This document shows positions 35,790 to 44,729 of a stretch of 64,000 nucleotides of DNA, one piece after another (the stretch's first letter is position 1; every line of letters begins with the position of its first letter). Location of the stretch: NCBI GenBank assembly GCA_019636475.1, contig JAHBXN010000001.1, forward strand, positions 744,001 to 808,000. Direction: 5' to 3'. The stretch is from Phycisphaerae bacterium. Lineage in GTDB: Bacteria > Planctomycetota > Phycisphaerae > UBA1845 > UTPLA1. A program made the translations under genes and the position numbers. The notes beneath the pieces were generated by a model. It was not told where the DNA came from. It searched no databases and worked only from the letters and a program-made list of their open reading frames with translations.

Positions 35790-35975
35790 TTACCGCAGTT
35801 CCATTCGACTTTCAACACTTTTTCTCTGCTTCGCCGGCATGCGGTGCGGCTCAGATGTCGCCGACGCCTCCCGGATCTTCCGCCGCGAGTGGTGCAGCGT
35901 GTGGGCCAAGGCCCGCACGCTCATCCCATCCCGATGGGCCCTGCGAATCTCGCCGTAATCGTCCACCGTCAGCAT
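35790..35975 (-). pseudogene. IS21-family IstA transposase remnant
   Basis: The 61-residue frame begins MLTVDDYGEIRRAHRDGMSV and ends its similarity after HTLHHSRRKIREA, the N-terminal helix-turn-helix of IstA transposases; the DDE domain and IstB are missing. Truncated, presumably inactive. About 90 bp beyond (to about 36062) may still be insertion-sequence terminus. Confidence 0.75.
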
Positions 35976-36059
35976 CCTTCGTCTCCGCGATCACCGGTCT
36001 TCCCATCGGGAAACCAGCATCTGGAAACGCTGAGGGCGGGTCCATTTTGCGCGCCGATT

Positions 36060-36194
36060 ACCACGTGTATCCTGGTCGGAGTGGCTGACCGTCACGTTGT
36101 GCATCGTACCTCATGCGGCCTGGTTGAGCCAGAGCACAGCCCTGAGGTTGCGGTCCCGGAATTCGAGAACCGGCGCGTTTCCCGATTCAGCCAT
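36060..36194 (-). pseudogene. Broken HEVR-family copy 2
   Basis: From ATG 36194 the frame matches copy 3 (39245-39532) for about 27 residues (MAESGNAPVLEFRDRNLRAV), then a TGA at 36111-36113 interrupts the place where copy 3 has a lysine codon; the next codons in the same frame again match (GTMHNVTV). The rest diverges after about 36060. A clear in-frame-stop relic next to the IS21 remnant. Confidence 0.75.
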
Positions 36195-36532
36195 GACGCT
36201 CTTCCCAAACGTGCGCGAAGGCCCGGCCGCACCGGCCGGGAGGATCGTTATGCCGGTTTGGGCGGGGAGCGCAGCCAGTCTCGGCGGGCAAGCGGCACCC
36301 ATGCATAGCGCTGCCAGTTTGGCACATTGGGCGATCTGGGGGATAGGGGTTGACCGATCTTGCCCTCTCAATGACCCCCACGTTCTAACCTGCCAGCAAG
36401 AGAGGTTGTCGGTCCACACAAAGTGCATCGGGCGGGCGTGCGAGCTGGCGGGGGTTCAACTAAACCGGGCAATCGGGCAGGCCGGATCGCTTCTTCCGAG
36501 GGCTGCAGCCGGTACAATACGGCGAATGGACG

Positions 36533-36631
36533 ATGCGGGCGCACCCGGTCGCCCTGTTCTTTCTCAAGTGCATCGCATGCGGCTCGGAGTTCAACCCCCT
36601 CGTGGGGTTCACATGCTCCCAAGACCGGTGA
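36533..36631 (+). CDS. Possible 32-aa protein
   Basis: MRAHPVALFFLKCIACGSEF and so on, ending before a TGA at 36629-36631. It has two cysteine positions (CIAC) and lies just upstream of a chain of two better-supported small genes. Against it: part of its coding sequence is a repeat (36593-36609) that is also found elsewhere. Low confidence. Confidence 0.28.
   Translation: MRAHPVALFFLKCIACGSEFNPLVGFTCSQDR
36593..36609. repeat. 17-bp hairpin repeat, copy A
   Basis: AACCCCCTCGTGGGGTT, a 6-bp stem and 5-base loop. Its exact reverse complement occurs at 57310-57326, and flanking bases are partly shared too. A looser version lies at 44421-44436. Confidence 0.5.
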
Positions 36632-36643
36632 GGGAGCCTAAAT

Positions 36644-36766
36644 ATGAAACCGGCAAAGGAAGGTGCGTTTGTCGTCGCTCATGGCCTCGGCGAAGCGTTG
36701 TTTTGCAAGCCGGCAGGGAAACCTGCCGGTGTGTGTAGCAACTGCATTCGTTATGGAGGAATATGA
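36644..36766 (+). CDS. 40-aa small protein, coupled to next gene
   Basis: ATG 36644 is preceded by AGGGAG at 8 bp; the frame ends at a TGA that overlaps the next ATG (ATGA, 36763-36766). Contains KEGAFVVAHGLGEALFCKPA and a CSNC pair, possibly a mini zinc-binding motif. The good ribosome site and 4-bp overlap argue it is translated. Confidence 0.5.
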   Translation: MKPAKEGAFVVAHGLGEALFCKPAGKPAGVCSNCIRYGGI

Positions 36767-37074
36767 AACAACGACAATCACAAAGAAGAAAGACCCGGGT
36801 GTTCCATGTTGAAAACCCCACCTTTCAATGGCCTGAAATTCCGTGTGCGGAAATTCCGGCCGGCTACAAACTTGTAGCCGAGGTGGACACGTACAACCTG
36901 GATAAGGCTATCCTGCTGACGAACAACGTCGATCAGGATTGGTCGCTAAATGTCGGCGTCACGGCGATTGTTCAACCATGTCGCTCAACTTCGGTTGGCG
37001 ACGTGATTGTGACACCAGACGACGAGGCGTACCTGATCCTGTCCAGGGGTTATCGTCGGCTCGGAAGAGTCTAG
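36763..37074 (+). CDS. Small unknown protein (103 aa)
   Basis: ATG 36763 is preceded by GGAGGAAT at close spacing. Mainly beta-type sequence: GYKLVAEVDTYNLDKAILLT, VGVTAIVQPCRSTSVGDVIV, LILSRGYRRLGRV. Followed by a strong terminator at 37100-37133, so this little operon is a complete transcription unit. No family recognised. Confidence 0.65.
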   Translation: MKQRQSQRRKTRVFHVENPTFQWPEIPCAEIPAGYKLVAEVDTYNLDKAILLTNNVDQDWSLNVGVTAIVQPCRSTSVGDVIVTPDDEAYLILSRGYRRLGRV

Positions 37075-37099
37075 GCACCCATTTCTTCTTTACCTTCCG

Positions 37100-37133
37100 C
37101 GCCTCGGTTTAACAACCGAGGCGTCTTTTTTTT
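37100..37133 (+). terminator. Rho-independent terminator
   Basis: 10-bp perfect stem CGCCTCGGTT/AACCGAGGCG with TAAC loop, then TCTTTTTTTT. Ends the small operon 36644-37074. Confidence 0.93.
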
Positions 37134-37275
37134 GCGCCCAGCACGCGCCTCGATCTGCGACGGGAAAATACGACGGCCAGTCGCCGCTTGTTGGCCGCAA
37201 GCTGAGAACCTATTCGCCAGCGACTTTGAGTGCTGATAGGTGACATTAGCAGGATGATGTGCTAAGTGGCCAGCT

Positions 37276-37434
37276 ATGCCTGCTGCACCCCTCATTCTCG
37301 GCGCGATGCTTGTCGTTGGCTACCCCGCGGCTGCAACCTTCGCCCTACTGCCCCTGGCCGCCCTCTTTGCGCACGGGCGACACTACATCCTCGCCTACGC
37401 GACATTGCTGGGCTTTCTGGCGAGTCAGTGCTAG
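37276..37434 (+). CDS. Possible 52-aa hydrophobic membrane protein
   Basis: A short frame with two hydrophobic stretches (APLILGAMLVVGYPAAATFA and LPLAALFAHGRHYILAYATL), consistent codon choice and a stop at 37434. Reads like a two-TM mini protein. No clear ribosome site, so it stays tentative. Confidence 0.4.
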   Translation: MPAAPLILGAMLVVGYPAAATFALLPLAALFAHGRHYILAYATLLGFLASQC

Positions 37435-37546
37435 CCCGGACAAGTTGTTCCATGACGGACAGGAGCCCGGTTCCATCGCCGACAGCATCGGAGGGGTGGC
37501 AAGGCGCGAACAAAACCTTGCCAAGAGACCCTGTCGGAATGGCGAA

Positions 37547-38950
37547 TCAGAGCCAACGGAACAATCCGAGCGAACCCGGATCTGTCAGAAAACAAGAGGG
37601 CTCTGCCGGAATCGTGCCCCGTCGCCGGGCTGACGTAATAAGCAGCCGCTCGCGTGCGCGGGTAATGCCGACGTAGCAGAGCCTCCGTTCCTCCTCGACT
37701 GCATCCATGTCGCCCTCGGAGTTTCCGTGCGGGATCGTCCCATCCTCCATCGCCGGCAGCACGACGATGGAGAACTCCAACCCCTTGGATTGGTGCAACG
37801 TCAAGACTGCGACGCCGTCGGCGTTCGCACGGCCCGTTGCGCACGGAATCCCGGCCCGCCGGAACTCGCGCGAGAATGAGCCAACCAGCTTGTGGCTCCG
37901 AACGAGCACCGCCATGGAGGACCACTTGGTGGTGCTAGAGCGCCTTCGCAGGCACTCCGCAACGAACTGCCGCTCCTCAGTCTCGTCGGCGGCGATCATC
38001 CATTCGACCGGATTGCCGGAGCCGGCTTCCGCGGTGAGTCGTTTTGGGCAACGATTCGCGGCCTTTGAAATGACTGCGTTCGCAAGCGCGACAATCGGTG
38101 CGCGAGAGCGATAGTTTGATTCCAGCGTGACGGTGCGTGTGCCGGGGACGCGTTCGGAGAATCGGCGGATGCGTTCCACGTCGGCGCCGCGAAAGCTGTA
38201 AATCGACTGGTCATCGTCGCCGACGACGCAAACGTCGCGTTCCGAGCCCAGAATCAAGTGAGCCAGACGATCCTGACCTTCATTCGTATCCTGGTACTCA
38301 TCGATCAGCACGGTCGGCCAGCGCCGCTGATATCGTGAGCGCACATCCGCATCGCGCGCGAGTAGTTCAACAGGACGGAGCACCATGTCGTCGATATCGA
38401 TCGAACCGGTTTCGGCAAGCGCTGCCTGGTATCTGGTGTAAGCGTCTGCCACGACCTGTTGGAAGTCATTGGCAGCAGAACGGCGGCATTCCTCGGGACA
38501 TAGGCCCTGATTCTTGGAGCGGGAAATCGCGGCCTGAACGCGACCAACGTCATCGCTGAATCCGCTTGCCTGCAACGAAGCGCTGATGACGCACCGTTGC
38601 TCCTCTTCCGTTATGACACGAAGCCTGACGTCTTCACGGATCCGGCCGCACTGCTCGCGCATGATCCGAAATCCGAGCGCATGAAACGTGCAAACGGTCA
38701 AGCCGCCGGCGCGAGAGCCGAGCAGCAATTTCAGGCGGTGCCGCATCTCGTCAGCTGCCTTGCGTGTAAAGGTGAGCGCAAGGATATGTTCCGCAGCGGT
38801 GCCATCGCGGATGAGGCGTGCAATCCGGGCGGTAATGACGCGCGTCTTTCCCGTCCCAGCGCCGGCCAACACGAGCATCGGACCGGCCGGAGCTTCGACG
38901 ACCTGGCGCTGTTGATGGTTCAATTCCCTGGTCAGGTCTGTCTGGGTCAT
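37547..38950 (-). CDS. Short UvrD/PcrA-like helicase
   Basis: ATG 38950 follows AGGGAGG and gives 467 residues. Motifs: LAGAGTGKTRVI (Walker A), VLIDEYQDTNEGQ (II), VGDDDQSIYSFRGAD (III), TLESNYRSRAPI (IV), TLHQSKGLEFSIVV (V) and YVGITRARERLLI (VI). All core motifs are intact but it is about 250 residues shorter than UvrD, lacking most insertion domains. It is separate from gajB and lies in the plasmid-like part of the island, so replication or repair of the element is likely. Confidence 0.88.
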   Translation of the reverse strand: MTQTDLTRELNHQQRQVVEAPAGPMLVLAGAGTGKTRVITARIARLIRDGTAAEHILALTFTRKAADEMRHRLKLLLGSRAGGLTVCTFHALGFRIMREQCGRIREDVRLRVITEEEQRCVISASLQASGFSDDVGRVQAAISRSKNQGLCPEECRRSAANDFQQVVADAYTRYQAALAETGSIDIDDMVLRPVELLARDADVRSRYQRRWPTVLIDEYQDTNEGQDRLAHLILGSERDVCVVGDDDQSIYSFRGADVERIRRFSERVPGTRTVTLESNYRSRAPIVALANAVISKAANRCPKRLTAEAGSGNPVEWMIAADETEERQFVAECLRRRSSTTKWSSMAVLVRSHKLVGSFSREFRRAGIPCATGRANADGVAVLTLHQSKGLEFSIVVLPAMEDGTIPHGNSEGDMDAVEEERRLCYVGITRARERLLITSARRRGTIPAEPSCFLTDPGSLGLFRWL

Positions 38951-39244
38951 AGAACCTCCCTCTAAAAAAACCGAGTCTTCGGTCAGCCTTGCCATCGCAG
39001 TGATGCGCACCCCGAGCGCAAGGCTCAACTGCACTGATCAAAGAGAGAGGAGAAAGAACGACTCGACATGCGGCGCGACCGACCGCACCTGCGGACGGTC
39101 AGAACACGTGGTGAGACGATGGAGAATGACACAAGTCGCGTGAAAATGCACGCATTGGCCGCAGTACCAATCGGACAATCTGGAATCGTGCCGCGGCGGC
39201 ATTATTCAAGTGGCCGGGTGGATGCTCGGCCTTCGCAACAACGC

Positions 39245-39532
39245 TCAGCGTTTCAAACCTGTTTTGCGGCCCTCGTCGCCACGCGACGACGTATTTCGAG
39301 CCGCAATCAACTGCTCGTGAATCCACGAATGCGCTTCGTTCAGCGCCTTGGCCAGCGGGAGCAGGTCCGCGGGTCCGAACGAGTGCGCATTCTTCCAGGT
39401 CTCGCCGTCCCGGTAGGAGCGGCAGACTGTCACGTTGTGCATGGTTCCCTTGGCGGTCTGGTTGAGCCAGATCGCGGCCTTGACGTTGCGGTACCGGACC
39501 TCGTGGACCGGCTTGTTTCCCGACTTGGCCAT
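39245..39532 (-). CDS. Small HEVR-family protein, copy 3
   Basis: 95 residues from ATG 39532. KPVHEVRYRNVKAAIWLNQT, then MHNVTVCRSYRDGETW, then SFGPADLLPLAKALNEAHSW: the fullest example of the family repeated in this island. No known domain. Follows ParB in the same direction beyond a terminator, so has its own promoter or is coupled to nothing obvious. Confidence 0.72.
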   Translation of the reverse strand: MAKSGNKPVHEVRYRNVKAAIWLNQTAKGTMHNVTVCRSYRDGETWKNAHSFGPADLLPLAKALNEAHSWIHEQLIAARNTSSRGDEGRKTGLKR

Positions 39533-39680
39533 GACGCACCTCGATTCCGTGTGCGAGGACCGAAAGCGTTCCACCCGGTACTCCGTTATGGCGAGACGGC
39601 GTGCAACTGTGCTTCCTCCACGGGGTGCTCGTAGGGGCTGGGTGTCGTACTTCGTTGAAACCAATGGCGAATACCGCAAG

Positions 39681-39719
39681 AAAAAATGATCACCCAGCGG
39701 CGGCTGGCGCCGCCGGGTG
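39681..39719 (-). terminator. Rho-independent terminator after ParB-like gene
   Basis: Stem CACCC-A-GCGGCG paired with CGCCGC-C-GGGTG (39691-39719) around a GCTGG loop; on the minus strand the hairpin is followed after four bases by TTTTTTCTTG (39681-39686 on plus is a run of A). Placed right behind the stop at 39730. Confidence 0.82.
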
Positions 39720-39729
39720 TCACGCCATG

Positions 39730-41520
39730 TCATGCCGCGCGAACGCGCTTTCGAGACTTTTTCCGGTTAGGCGCCTTGCGTCGAGCGGATTTTGGACGTG
39801 GCGCGTGCTGGTTGCCGTCCGTGACGCCTCCCGCATCGGCAGAGCGATCAGACGGGGCCACTGCGATTCCTTCGGGAGCGGCTTGCTCATCGGATGATAC
39901 ATCCGACGGCGCCTCTTCGGGCGGCAATCCCCAGCTCTTGGGCTGCGGAAGCGTGCGGACGGCCTCGGCTTCAATCTCGGCATGATTGATGCCGAGAATC
40001 TTGCACATTCGCTGGGCCTCGAAGGCCTGAAAACCGACTCGGCTGCTGTCGTGCATCGTCAGCCGTCGAATCCAAATCTGCAGAACGTCATGCACCGCCG
40101 AGGCGTTTCGCTCTTCGAGCGCAACAGCGCGCAGTCGGTCGTAGCGGTCCCATGGATCTTCGTGGTACATGCGATCCGCACGCCCTGATGTTCCGAACGA
40201 CAGCAAGAGCGATAGCACCTCCAGGGGTGATTCGTTGCGGCCGTCGTCAGCCGATTTCGCTGCCAGCATTCGCGACACATCCTCGACGGTGAGATTGCGA
40301 AGCTGCGTCTCGACCTGCTTCACGACAAATGCCTGGCGGCGCTTCTGATGCCGGGCGCGACGCTCGTCGAGTGTGAGGGGCTTCTTCTCGTCCGTCTTTT
40401 CGTCCTTTCGACGGCCGTTCTTGTGGCCGGGCATCTGTGGATCTCCAGCGTCGATATAAACCAGCTTCCCGGCCTTCGGCCCATCGACCTGCATGGCAGG
40501 GACGGCATTGGGGTTGCTCGCCTTCACGAATCGCGGCGCGTACACGCGGTGAATTCGGTCCCCGAAGGCCTCATGCAGCGCCGAACTGCCCGATCCGCTG
40601 CCGATCTGGACCAGCGCGAGATTCGGATGCGCACCGCGAAGTTGTGCCTCGCAACGCTGCACGTGGGCGACCTGCTTCCGCTCGAAGCAAGCGGCATCAA
40701 GGCATCGATCGTCCTTGGCGGACTTTCCGTTGGTGGGGACTTCTTCGGGATCGAATAGAAGCGGATGCGCGCCCGACCGCTTCGGGCAGTTACGGCACGC
40801 CCCCGCAGTTGGGTCGAGGGCCTCGTCGTCCGGTGACCATGGCATGGCGGCAAGCGTGTGGAGCCCGCCATCAATGATTCGCCGAAGCTCCTCGACGCTC
40901 GGAAAGCCTCTGCTGAACACCGGGTAGAACTCGTCCTCGGCCAGCGCAGCCTGGGTCTCGTCCGGCAATCGGGCGATCAGTTCCAAATGTGCTGGCGATA
41001 GTCGACTTGCCGGCGAATCCACCGAAATGACCGCCTTGCGCCACGGTTCAGTAAGCCGCGTCAGCGACGCCCGCCGGGCAACGAACTGCGGGTTCTTGCC
41101 GAGACGAGCCGCGACCGCCTCGACATCGAAACCGTGGTCGAGCGCCTTTTGAATGACAGCGGCTTCCTCCAGCGGATGAAGATTCTCCCGCTGCAGATTC
41201 TCGGTGATGGTGACCGCCAACGCAGCCTCGTCGTCGAGCTTGCCGACGATAGCGGGAATCGTCTCCAATCCCGCCAGCTTGGCTGCCCGCCAGCGCCGAT
41301 ATCCGGCCCGAATCTCCCACGAGTCCGGTTGCTCCGGATGGACGCGAACCAGGATCGGTTGCAGCACTCCATTTCTTTTAATGCTCCGGGCCAGCGATTT
41401 CAACGAGTTGTTGCTGACCGGCCGGCGACCGTTCTCGGTGGACGGTACGAGCCGATCCACGGGCAGCAGTTGGATGCGACGCGCGACCGGGGCGCGCGCC
41501 TTCTTCTTCGAGGTGGCCAT
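39730..41520 (-). CDS. ParB/RepB-family nuclease-like partition protein
   Basis: ATG 41520 after GGAGAAT gives 596 residues. N-terminal ParB domain with RAGYRRWRAAKLAGLETI and TENLQRENLHPLEEAAVIQ, then an HTH (DVEAVAARLGKNPQFVARRA), a cysteine-containing middle (CRNCPKRS ... CLDAACFERK), a charged linker and a basic tail (RRKAPNRKKSRKRVRAA). Larger than chromosomal ParB, a form common on plasmids and integrative elements. Its ParA partner may be the one at 54041-54706, although not adjacent. Confidence 0.86.
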   Translation of the reverse strand: MATSKKKARAPVARRIQLLPVDRLVPSTENGRRPVSNNSLKSLARSIKRNGVLQPILVRVHPEQPDSWEIRAGYRRWRAAKLAGLETIPAIVGKLDDEAALAVTITENLQRENLHPLEEAAVIQKALDHGFDVEAVAARLGKNPQFVARRASLTRLTEPWRKAVISVDSPASRLSPAHLELIARLPDETQAALAEDEFYPVFSRGFPSVEELRRIIDGGLHTLAAMPWSPDDEALDPTAGACRNCPKRSGAHPLLFDPEEVPTNGKSAKDDRCLDAACFERKQVAHVQRCEAQLRGAHPNLALVQIGSGSGSSALHEAFGDRIHRVYAPRFVKASNPNAVPAMQVDGPKAGKLVYIDAGDPQMPGHKNGRRKDEKTDEKKPLTLDERRARHQKRRQAFVVKQVETQLRNLTVEDVSRMLAAKSADDGRNESPLEVLSLLLSFGTSGRADRMYHEDPWDRYDRLRAVALEERNASAVHDVLQIWIRRLTMHDSSRVGFQAFEAQRMCKILGINHAEIEAEAVRTLPQPKSWGLPPEEAPSDVSSDEQAAPEGIAVAPSDRSADAGGVTDGNQHAPRPKSARRKAPNRKKSRKRVRAA

Positions 41521-41842
41521 GATAATTCTCCTGAAATAGGACAATGGGACACGCGCCCGACCACGCGGACGGGCAGTTACGCATGGCGATGCGAAAGCAG
41601 AAGCGCTGACGGCAGACACCCGATCCCATCCGGGACCGAATCAAGCGGCTGAAAACCTATCTGCGTACGACACGGCAGCGCCTCGCGGACCATGGACCGC
41701 GCAACGCTGCGATATCTGGGCCTCTACCGAAATCGAGATGTGAAAGATGGGCCAAGCGAAGCGTGCCATGTTTCAACGTAAAAGGAAAGGCGTGACGCCA
41801 CCAAAGCTCGCTGTGAAGTGCGACCAAGGTCAACGGAGCGCC

Positions 41843-42070
41843 TCAGCCGTTGCGTGAATGGAGGACGCGGGCCGAGCTGCGCGGGCCGAAGGCCGCGATG
41901 ACGTTGATCGCGCCCGCCCAGAAGCGTGCCGCCTCGGCATCCCCGACCATATCGGCTTCGATCCGCATCGCTTCCAACATTTCCAGCACGAAGTCGATGT
42001 TCTCGCGACAAGCAGCCTGATACTGGGCCGCCTCGGGATTGGGCGGGTAGATGACGAACAGGGAATTCAT
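41843..42070 (-). CDS. Small unknown protein (75 aa)
   Basis: MNSLFVIYPPNPEAAQYQAA followed by a helical part (FVLEMLEAMRIEADMVGDAE) ending RSSARVLHSRNG. Composition is that of a real soluble protein; no domain recognised. It sits between ParB and DUF932. Confidence 0.55.
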   Translation of the reverse strand: MNSLFVIYPPNPEAAQYQAACRENIDFVLEMLEAMRIEADMVGDAEAARFWAGAINVIAAFGPRSSARVLHSRNG

Positions 42071-42195
42071 ATCTGTACAGTGCCATGTATTCGTGCAAAG
42101 CGCAAGCGGCAGTCAGGCGCCTGCGAGCACGTTGGCGGTGAAATGAGGCCCGGTGGTGCGTGGGCCTTGGGGGTAACCGTTCGAGCAACCTGAAT

Positions 42196-43290
42196 TCAGG
42201 CCGCCAGGGCCAGCAACGCGCTGGCCCGCTCATCAGCTTCTGTGCGCTCGCCGGCATTCTTGAGCTTGCCTGCAAGTCTCGTCAACGCATCCACGAGACA
42301 GAAGATCGTGAAGCGGCCACGACGGGCGGCGATTTCGACCGCCTCCTTGGCCGCAGCGCGGGCGATACCCTGCTTGGCCAAGACCTTCAGCACGTCGTCG
42401 GCGTTGGAGCCGAGCTGCGTCTGCATCGCCTTTCGCATCACGGTTGCGAAGCCGTCGCGGCGCTCGTCGCGCCGGGCGACCAGCTTTTCGATGATCGTGC
42501 GAATCTGCCCGAAGCACTCATGCACGTTTGCCGTGTGCTTGCGGGTGAACTCGACCACCTCGACGGCGTCCCAGACAATGTGATTAGCGCAGACCGCCTG
42601 GAACCAGAACGTCTGAATGCCAACCGATCGTCGGCCGACTTCGCTGTTCCAGAGAAAGAACCCCGGAGCGAAGGCTTCGCCGTTGATCTCCGCCCAGCCC
42701 GTCGGGTCGATCAGGAAGCAGAACATGTCCTGCTCGCCGCAATACAGCCCGGTGCCGCGCGGAATCTCCGGCGCCGCGTCCGCGTCAAACGGCGGGTCGT
42801 CGTCGGCTGCGGGATTCGTTGTCACAGGCGTCCCTGCTTTCTGCGGTGGCTGAAAGTCGGTCGCGAACTCGCGAACCATCGACAGCAGGTCCGCGTTGTA
42901 GAGCCGCGTATAGGCGGCCCCGTGCATGGCGCGGACGGTCTTCTCCATCGTGAGCGCCTGAAGCGGCTTGCCGTCACGCGGCAAGGTCTCGAAGAAAATC
43001 TGGCTGGCGGTCGCTGCGGACACCCGGTTGAGCGTGTCCTTGTTCACCCCGGCCAGCCGACAGAGCTGGGAGTAGCTCCACTCGTTCATGTCGAACGTCC
43101 CGTCCTCGCCTAGGGCAATGCGAAAGCGCCCGCCGTTCGGCTCGGTCTTTAGGGCCTGAGGCGGATGCCAGCGGTCCACCGAGCGTTGCTTCTCATCCTG
43201 GCAGTGCTGCCAGAGATCCTGCAACGTGGCGAAGGACTCGTCGGCCCCGCGCGAAAACAGCTCATCATGGGCACGCGTGAGATTCTGCAT
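42196..43290 (-). CDS. DUF932 family protein
   Basis: 364 residues. MEKTVRAMHGAAYTRLYNAD, GTGLYCGEQDMFCFLIDP and GFFLWNSEVGRRSVGIQTFW are the hallmark segments of DUF932 (phage/plasmid-like) proteins. Widespread on plasmids and phages, function unproven, sometimes associated with defence or DNA modification. Clean length, no damage. Confidence 0.85.
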   Translation of the reverse strand: MQNLTRAHDELFSRGADESFATLQDLWQHCQDEKQRSVDRWHPPQALKTEPNGGRFRIALGEDGTFDMNEWSYSQLCRLAGVNKDTLNRVSAATASQIFFETLPRDGKPLQALTMEKTVRAMHGAAYTRLYNADLLSMVREFATDFQPPQKAGTPVTTNPAADDDPPFDADAAPEIPRGTGLYCGEQDMFCFLIDPTGWAEINGEAFAPGFFLWNSEVGRRSVGIQTFWFQAVCANHIVWDAVEVVEFTRKHTANVHECFGQIRTIIEKLVARRDERRDGFATVMRKAMQTQLGSNADDVLKVLAKQGIARAAAKEAVEIAARRGRFTIFCLVDALTRLAGKLKNAGERTEADERASALLALAA

Positions 43291-43491
43291 GGTTCATAGC
43301 TCCTTTCGTGATGTTGGATTGAAACCTGATTGGAAGACCCGGATGTGCACCACCGGTCTCGGCCGCGGGGAATGAACTCCTTGTGGACGAGAGCGGTCGT
43401 GGTGTCGTCTTCCCGAGCATCGATGAAAAGGAGCAAGGCACGCCAGGTCGCCAATCACACGGAGTCGGCTGGGATCACAGCGGCTGAGTGC

Positions 43492-43538
43492 CGAGAGGTT
43501 GACGTGCTGCCGGGCGGTCGCCCGGAATCAACCTCTCG
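43492..43538. other. Two-level hairpin between DUF932 and HEVR copy 4
   Basis: Outer 11-bp stem CGAGAGGTTGA/TCAACCTCTCG with an inner CCGGGC/GCCCGG stem (GGTC loop). No T run beside it, so an attenuator or RNA processing site is more likely than a simple terminator. Confidence 0.5.
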
Positions 43539-43547
43539 TGGTTGGAA

Positions 43548-43790
43548 TCAGGCCTGCCTGTCCTGCGAATTCTCGAAGATCCAGGTGTGAGCCATGTCGG
43601 TCACCTTGGCAACGAGCGGCAGATCGTCGCGGCCGAACGAGTCGGACTCGGCCCATTTGTCGCCCGCTTTGTACAGCCGGCGGAGCTGCACGTTGTGCCG
43701 CACGCCGTTCTCCACTTCGTTCGCCCAGATCGTCGCTTTGATGCGGCCGAGCCGCACTTCGTGAGCCGGTCTCTCCTTGTCCTTGGGCAT
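43548..43790 (-). CDS. Small HEVR-family protein, copy 4
   Basis: 80 residues from ATG 43790, chosen because AGGAGAAG lies about 5 bp ahead; an in-frame ATG at 43838 adds 16 residues. PAHEVRLGRIKATIWANEVE, RHNVQLRRLYKAGDKW, SFGRDDLPLVAKVTDMAHTW follow the family layout seen at 39245. Located upstream of DUF932 in the same direction. Confidence 0.72.
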   Translation of the reverse strand: MPKDKERPAHEVRLGRIKATIWANEVENGVRHNVQLRRLYKAGDKWAESDSFGRDDLPLVAKVTDMAHTWIFENSQDRQA

Positions 43791-44156
43791 TGCGTCTTCT
43801 CCTGCCCGGGTTGGGGCAATTTCATTGACTTCGGTCATTGGTTCCTACTCCGATTGGTGCGTCGCGCGGGCGGTCAAACGCACGCAGTGCTTCCCCTGTA
43901 GCCGCGCTGACGATTTTGTGACGTTGCACCTCCTTCCTGTTCAACCTTGCAAGCACGCCACCCCTCTCAGGCCCGCGCGGCAATGAGGCCAAGTCCAGCC
44001 GGAGAGGGTGCGTTCGTGATACCAGCGATTGAATTGCCGCGGGCTGCGGCATGGGAAAGAACTGCTTACCGGCCGACCGTAGCACAGCTCGGCGCAGAGC
44101 GTCAACCCGCCACGCGTCGCCCCATAGAGCTCGCGAATTCAATTCGATCATCGGGC

Positions 44157-44248
44157 GGGTCTGCCGTCTAAAGCCGTCGCCTTCGGGTCCTCGCCCCGTC
44201 GAGGCCGGCAGGCCCTTGGGACCCGAAGGCGGCGGCGACGGCAGACCC
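44157..44248. other. 30-bp stem hairpin
   Basis: Arms 44157-44168 and 44237-44248 (GGGTCTGCCGTC and complement, perfect), then a TAAA bulge at 44169-44172, then 44173-44190 against 44219-44236 (18 bp with one G-U wobble), and a 28-base loop. In a non-coding 850-bp stretch between HEVR copies 4 and 5. Could be a single-strand replication origin, transfer origin or ncRNA. Confidence 0.6.
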
Positions 44249-44729
44249 GGTGTGCGTCGCTCCTCGACGGACCATCCCCACCTGCCGGTAATGCCTGAGC
44301 CGGAGGGTTCCTCGACATCGCCGTATTTCTGACGCGCATCGCCGTTGCCCAGCGGATATAATCCGTCAGTGGCAGCCCCGGCTCTTTGACAACCGCAGAG
44401 CGCCGTTTTCGCTGAGAAACAACCCCTTCGTGGGTTTCGTTGGCCCCTCGCCCGCCGGGGCCCTACAAGTGCGCGGGCATCTTCCCCAACAAGCGAAGGC
44501 GATGAGAGACGCAAGGACCAGCTCCGGCGTGTTGGTGATGATCTGCTGATAGCAGCGCTAGCTTCCTCCGGCCCATGGGCTGTTGGCAAGGTGGCGGTGT
44601 GGAATCAGGAGGGATTATCAACAGCACTAACTGAGAGTAAAAACGCTTATGTTATGGTTACTTCGACTTCTTCTCATCGGACCAGAGAGCTTCCGTTTGG
44701 CCAATTCGGACCGGCCGAAAGCTCCGGTC

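Noticed and set aside
43822-44589. 255-residue minus-strand frame
   Set aside because: Low-complexity, overlaps the 30-bp hairpin at 44157-44248 and the HEVR gene leader; no domain.
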